Shown here in pieces: positions 60,498 through 64,000 of a stretch of DNA of 64,000 bases. Numbering within the stretch: position 1 is the first letter of the stretch; every line of letters begins with the position of its first letter. This DNA is from Anaerolineaceae bacterium. GTDB taxonomy: Bacteria > Chloroflexota > Anaerolineae > Anaerolineales > Anaerolineaceae. The notes beneath the pieces were generated by a model. The model had not been told where the DNA came from, did not search any database, and saw only the letters and a program-made list of their open reading frames with translations. Made by a program: the position numbers and the translations under genes. The stretch is from NCBI GenBank assembly GCA_016841365.1, contig JAENZI010000002.1, positions 62,001 through 126,000 of the forward strand, written 5' to 3'.

Positions 60498-61316
60498 TTA
60501 TGGTAAATTAAAAGCCTTTACATGATTGTATAAATCCTCTGCGGTTTTGACACTTTGTTCCATTGTCTCCCCCAAGCATTTGAAAATCAAATTCACGCGT
60601 TTGCTATAATCATAAGGTTTTATCGTAAATTCATCAATCATCGTAATTGCTTTTTTCTCGTTGAGACAATATTCCTCATTCATCGCAAATAATACCTGGT
60701 TCATGCAAGAGACCATTCGAAAGAGATGACCTGCTTCATAGTATTTGTCAGGCTTATTGGCATATGTCTTTGCAAGGTTTAAGGAAAATTCTGCCTCAAA
60801 AGAGAAATAATTGATAATCGCTTTTTTCATGGCAGACGGGTAGGCTTCAGCCCTGGTTTTTAATTGAGTAAACGCTTCTGTCTTTGCGTAGAGCACTCTT
60901 GAGGTAGCTAATTCACCTCGATACATTGCACTAATAAATGCATGGGGATGCCCGGCATGATAATTTGTCGTAATGATGCCATGTTCGCATTGTTCTATTA
61001 CTTCTTTTACTCGACTGATGTCTCTGAAGATCAAATCAACATGAAAGCCATTTATGATCAGCCATCCACCGGTATTGACCCATTTACCCCAGGAGCCAAC
61101 TGGACCAATTAAGTCTTCTCGATTTTCATCATCTAAATCAGCAGCGATTTTGCTCAGTGTCTTATTGTCAAAAGGTTCTGAATAATAAATCCCAATATCG
61201 ATATCAGAATCCTCGGCATGTGTCCCTCTCGCCCTGGAACCGCCAAGCACAATGCCTTCAATGTTCTCAATATTTGAAAAGTTGTTCTGTACTTTCTCTA
61301 AGATATTGTCTATCAA
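60498..61316 (-). CDS. Nucleotidyltransferase-domain protein
   Basis: 272 aa. N-terminal pol-beta-type motif GGSRARGTHAEDSDIDIGI (G-S-x-x-x-G and D-x-D), then a helical C-terminal half like the aminoglycoside nucleotidyltransferase-related DUF4037 group. It could modify a small molecule or be the toxin of a toxin-antitoxin pair, but it is much longer than MNT-type toxins and has no HEPN neighbour. Confidence 0.75.
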   Translation of the reverse strand: MIDNILEKVQNNFSNIENIEGIVLGGSRARGTHAEDSDIDIGIYYSEPFDNKTLSKIAADLDDENREDLIGPVGSWGKWVNTGGWLIINGFHVDLIFRDISRVKEVIEQCEHGIITTNYHAGHPHAFISAMYRGELATSRVLYAKTEAFTQLKTRAEAYPSAMKKAIINYFSFEAEFSLNLAKTYANKPDKYYEAGHLFRMVSCMNQVLFAMNEEYCLNEKKAITMIDEFTIKPYDYSKRVNLIFKCLGETMEQSVKTAEDLYNHVKAFNLP

Positions 61317-61510
61317 TTTTCACTTATCCCAAGATCAGTATTTCGATCAGTGTTCCAGTACAAGGAATACGATTAAGAAAGATTTACTGTGATTTGTCTT
61401 GATTCTATCCCTTCATTGTCTTCTCACGATGAAAATTACTGCAAGGTTGCCCGACTTGGGAAACAAATTTCAACTGCCTGATGTCTGGCTGATCGAACCG
61501 CCGGAGGAGA

Positions 61511-62227
61511 CTAATTTTTAATCGCGCTCATGACAATTAGCGCAAGCTCATTATTGGTGTCGGCATTCAAAAATTCCACATCGTTAAAATCGAGATTTTC
61601 CTTTGCCCATTTTGCCCACGATCCCCAAATCTTTTTTGGTTCTTCCATCTCATAACAAGCGGTGATCTCGACAATACCGGTCTTTTCCCAAAGATGCCGC
61701 CACCAATCCTTGCTGTGGAAGTTGAACATTTCATCTTCCCAATATTCCTCAAGTGTTTCGGGATAGCCTTTATCAAATTCTCTCGTGAAACCTGGAGTCA
61801 CGATGCCAAATTGACCACCGGTCTTGACTAACTTCGAGTACGTGCAGGGAAAGTACAATTCATCCGTGCCATAATACTGGTAGCTGTCTATGGATATTGC
61901 CACGTCGAAGAATCCATCAGCATAAGGCAGAGCGTGTGCTTCTGCATGGATAGGAAACACCAGATCGGCTACGCCGGCTTCTTCAACGCGTTTGATGTTT
62001 TCTGATGCGCTGATCCACAGATCGTTGGCAAATACCGTTACGCCAAATTCCTTCGCCAGAAAGATTGAAGTGATGCCCTTTCCACAACCCATATCCAGAA
62101 CCTTCATTCCCGGTTTCAATTCCATGTGCTCGCACAATTCCTCAAGCAGCCACAGCGGATTGGGTCCCATCCAGTTCTCACTGACCCAGTTTTTATCGTA
62201 TTTTTCTGTTCTCGAGTATATTTTCAT
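61511..62227 (-). CDS. SAM-dependent methyltransferase
   Basis: 238 aa class I fold. SAM motif I VLDMGCGKGITSIFLA, then FANDLW, HAEAHALPYADGFFDV and the aromatic IDSYQYYG. Related to small-molecule or cyclopropane-type methyltransferases. It starts 4 bases after the rRNA methyltransferase gene and is likely co-transcribed. Substrate unknown. Confidence 0.85.
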   Translation of the reverse strand: MKIYSRTEKYDKNWVSENWMGPNPLWLLEELCEHMELKPGMKVLDMGCGKGITSIFLAKEFGVTVFANDLWISASENIKRVEEAGVADLVFPIHAEAHALPYADGFFDVAISIDSYQYYGTDELYFPCTYSKLVKTGGQFGIVTPGFTREFDKGYPETLEEYWEDEMFNFHSKDWWRHLWEKTGIVEITACYEMEEPKKIWGSWAKWAKENLDFNDVEFLNADTNNELALIVMSAIKN

Positions 62228-62231
62228 GCTT

Positions 62232-63470
62232 TCACTCTTGTATCCTTGACATTATTACCACAGTCTCAATGTGCGCAGTATGAGGGAACTGATCAAAGGG
62301 CGTGACGGATACCAAGCGGTAACCCTTGTGGATGATCTTTCTCACGTCACGAGCAAGTGTAGCCGGGTCACAGGAGATGTAGGCGATCTGTTCGGGAAGC
62401 ATTTTACCTATGGCATCATGCACATCAGGTGCTAATCCAGAACGCGGCGGGTCGGCGATCAAAACATCCATGTTCATATTCAGGCTTGGCATGACGGCTT
62501 CCGCTTCGGCTTCATACAGTACGACATTGTCAAAATCATCCAGGTTGATGGTGAAATCGTGGCAGGCTGACCCGGAACTCTCAACTGCAGTGAGATGTCC
62601 CACGTGTGGCGCAACAAATGCGCTAAACAGTCCTGCGCCAGCATATAGTTCAATCACCCGGGAATCCTTTTCGAGCCTGAGATTTTCTCCCAGATGGGTG
62701 ACCATTTTCTCAGCAATAGGGATATTGACCTGGAAAAAGGACCGAGAGGATACCTGGAAATCCCGGTCGAAAAGCGTATAGGTCAGGTGGTCATCACCCG
62801 CCAGCACCGTCAGGTTTGCGTCGGGAGGCGTGTAAACAGCAGAGATCGGCAGGTCGACGCTGAATTCGGGTGCTTCGGCGCCTTCACCTTCAAGGACCAG
62901 CATCAGCGAGCCATAGGAATCGTAGCGGATGCCTAAACGATTGATATCGCAATCTTCGCCAAGGTCAATTTGCGGCCACAAGGTGTTGATTGGTTCCTCA
63001 GGCAAGTGGCACTCATGCACCGGCATCAGGTGCTCACCATCGGCGTGGATGTAGCCCAATTCTGATTTGGGGCCGAGATGGAATTGCACCGTATTGCGAT
63101 AGTTCCAGGGATTGGGCGAGGGGACAATGGGTTGGATCGGCGGATTTTCTATCTTCCCGATGCGGACAAGTTGATCTCGCAGGATGGATTCCTTCAAGGT
63201 TAGTTGTTTCGTATAGGTTAGGTTTTGATACTGGCAGCCCCCACAGTCGCCAAAGTGCATACAGCGCGGGGGAATGCGGTCCGGGGAAGGTTGGATGATC
63301 TCAACTAGCCAGCCTCTGGCGTAGCGTTTCTTTTCATCTACAATCTCAATGCGGACGAGCTCGCCAGGCAGAACAAATGGGACGAAAACAGCACGCCCAT
63401 CGGGCAGGCGGCCCATACAGTCACCGCCAAACACCATCTTGTCCATTGTGATTTCGAATATATCCGTCAT
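62232..63470 (-). CDS. 23S rRNA (uracil-5-)-methyltransferase, RlmD/RumA family
   Basis: 412 aa. N-terminal TRAM domain (residues 1-~55), iron-sulfur cysteines in RCMHFGDCGGCQYQ, SAM domain with IELYAGAGLFSAF, and C-terminal LIADPPRSGL and ISCDPATLARDV with the catalytic cysteine. Methylates a uridine in 23S rRNA (or another RNA; RlmD, RlmCD and TrmA cannot be told apart here). ATG 63470 has AGG about six bases upstream. Confidence 0.9.
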   Translation of the reverse strand: MTDIFEITMDKMVFGGDCMGRLPDGRAVFVPFVLPGELVRIEIVDEKKRYARGWLVEIIQPSPDRIPPRCMHFGDCGGCQYQNLTYTKQLTLKESILRDQLVRIGKIENPPIQPIVPSPNPWNYRNTVQFHLGPKSELGYIHADGEHLMPVHECHLPEEPINTLWPQIDLGEDCDINRLGIRYDSYGSLMLVLEGEGAEAPEFSVDLPISAVYTPPDANLTVLAGDDHLTYTLFDRDFQVSSRSFFQVNIPIAEKMVTHLGENLRLEKDSRVIELYAGAGLFSAFVAPHVGHLTAVESSGSACHDFTINLDDFDNVVLYEAEAEAVMPSLNMNMDVLIADPPRSGLAPDVHDAIGKMLPEQIAYISCDPATLARDVRKIIHKGYRLVSVTPFDQFPHTAHIETVVIMSRIQE

Positions 63471-63516
63471 AATCAACCTGCTTCATTAAGTATTTTTAGT
63501 GATTCTACTTGTTAAA

Positions 63517-63549
63517 AGAATACCCGGCCACCCTAATTGATGACCGGGC
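63517..63549 (-). terminator. Terminator of the class-V aminotransferase gene
   Basis: CCCGGCCA (63523-63530) / TGACCGGG (63541-63548), one G-U pair; on the minus strand followed by TATTCTTTT. Confidence 0.6.
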
Positions 63550-63573
63550 ATTTCGTCATTTCATTTTCTGCGT

Positions 63574-64000
63574 TTACATCGTCTTGAGGAAGGTTTCAAA
63601 GGCTTCCAGCAGTTCGTCAATGTGGTGCATTTGGGTTTCACCCATGTGTGCAATGCGGAAGGTCTTATTCTTCAAGTCACCATAACCATTGGCGATGCGC
63701 ATACCCCTATCGAGCAGGTATTTGTTCAGGGCGGCAATATCCACCCCGCGCAGGTTCTTGATGGTTGAAACCGTCTTTGAGCGGTAACCTTCGGCAGCCA
63801 GAGGCTCCATGCCGTTTTCCTTAGCCCAGGCTTGAACCCGCTCTGCCATCGCCGCATGATGTGCATAGCGGTCATCCAAACCTTCTGCCAGCATGTGATC
63901 CAGCTGGACATCGAGCGCCCAGATCAGGGACATGGTTGGCGTCATGGCGGTGGAGTTCTTGACGCGATGCTTTTCCATCCGCAGCAGGTCAAAATACCAG
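63574..64000 (-). CDS. Class-V aminotransferase, C-terminal part (cut by window edge)
   Basis: The frame is open to the right edge (WYFDLLRMEKHRVKNSTAMT continues from before the ATG at 63978), so only the last ~142 residues are present. The fragment has MEKHRVKNSTAMTPTMSLIW and ends FRIAHMGETQMHHIDELLEA, as in serine-pyruvate or alanine-glyoxylate aminotransferases of the serine/phosphoserine type. The PLP lysine lies outside the window. Confidence 0.8.
   Translation of the reverse strand, partial: WYFDLLRMEKHRVKNSTAMTPTMSLIWALDVQLDHMLAEGLDDRYAHHAAMAERVQAWAKENGMEPLAAEGYRSKTVSTIKNLRGVDIAALNKYLLDRGMRIANGYGDLKNKTFRIAHMGETQMHHIDELLEAFETFLKTM

Noticed and set aside
60498-61316. Toxin-antitoxin reading of the nucleotidyltransferase gene
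   Set aside because: Protein is far longer than MNT toxins and no HEPN partner lies next to it.

Overview
The window looks like chromosomal DNA of a bacterium of the phylum Chloroflexota, most likely class Anaerolineae. This is inferred from gene content, not from a marker gene. Pointers are lipoproteins with Glu/Val- or Thr/Pro-rich linkers, a DUF2089/SHOCT-like pair, DUF4013, L,D-transpeptidases on a Thr-Pro stalk, and many ABC systems for sugars and polar solutes. No phage genes, insertion sequences, CRISPR arrays or rRNA genes were seen. There are two tRNA genes (Gly-GCC and Cys-GCA).

Left end (1-2443): the 3' part of a gene for a surface protein with seven FG-GAP-like repeats, then a frameshifted remnant of a Gfo/Idh/MocA oxidoreductase, then a regulatory region with a perfect LacI-type palindrome (2351-2364).

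Cluster A (2444-18255): one co-directional run of 15 genes with short gaps. It encodes a complete Liv-type ABC importer (lipoprotein, LivH, LivM, LivG, LivF), a NagB-like isomerase/deaminase, two tandem creatininase-family hydrolases, an epimerase-like protein without the usual catalytic lysine, a mannonate-oxidoreductase-type SDR, a Gfo/Idh/MocA dehydrogenase, a dihydropyrimidine-dehydrogenase-like flavo-Fe/S fusion with permuted domains, a malate/lactate-type dehydrogenase, a KDPG aldolase with an extra C-terminal domain, and a KDG kinase. The end of the route is therefore KDG to KDPG to pyruvate plus glyceraldehyde-3-phosphate. Creatininase-type hydrolases with sugar-acid dehydrogenases suggest ring opening of a cyclitol or a related cyclic (possibly nitrogen-containing) compound upstream of KDG. 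This is the best candidate for an undescribed system.

Middle (18495-23512): a small XRE regulator with a paired 8-TM membrane protein behind two inverted repeats, a PfkB sugar kinase and a malic enzyme on the minus strand, and a tryptophanase/tyrosine phenol-lyase.

Cluster B (23788-32978): a DeoR regulator behind a strong inverted repeat, then a ribose-type ABC importer (lipoprotein, double ATPase, two permeases), an M29 aminopeptidase-type protein, an FGGY kinase and a BtpA/SgcQ-family TIM-barrel protein. This looks like a second sugar-utilisation operon with an unusual enzyme set.

Right half (33437-64000): mostly single genes and short operons. In order these are a VOC protein, the tRNAs, a TetR-epimerase operon, mutM, a DtxR/MntR regulator with an MFS exporter, DUF2089 plus a SHOCT-like protein, OsmC, ftcD, M23 and CapA lipoproteins, a DUF84 NTPase, a tail-anchored HhH protein, a CyuA-type cysteine desulfidase, a UroD-family protein, a YcgN cysteine-cluster protein, two tandem DarA/PII-like (cyclic-di-AMP receptor-type) genes, DUF4013, AMMECR1 and flavin reductase, an amidase with two L,D-transpeptidases, a CnoX-like thioredoxin-TPR protein, a group of small DUF1801/DUF1905/DUF4256 genes, an esterase, a nucleotidyltransferase, two methyltransferases, and the 3' part of a class-V aminotransferase running off the right edge.
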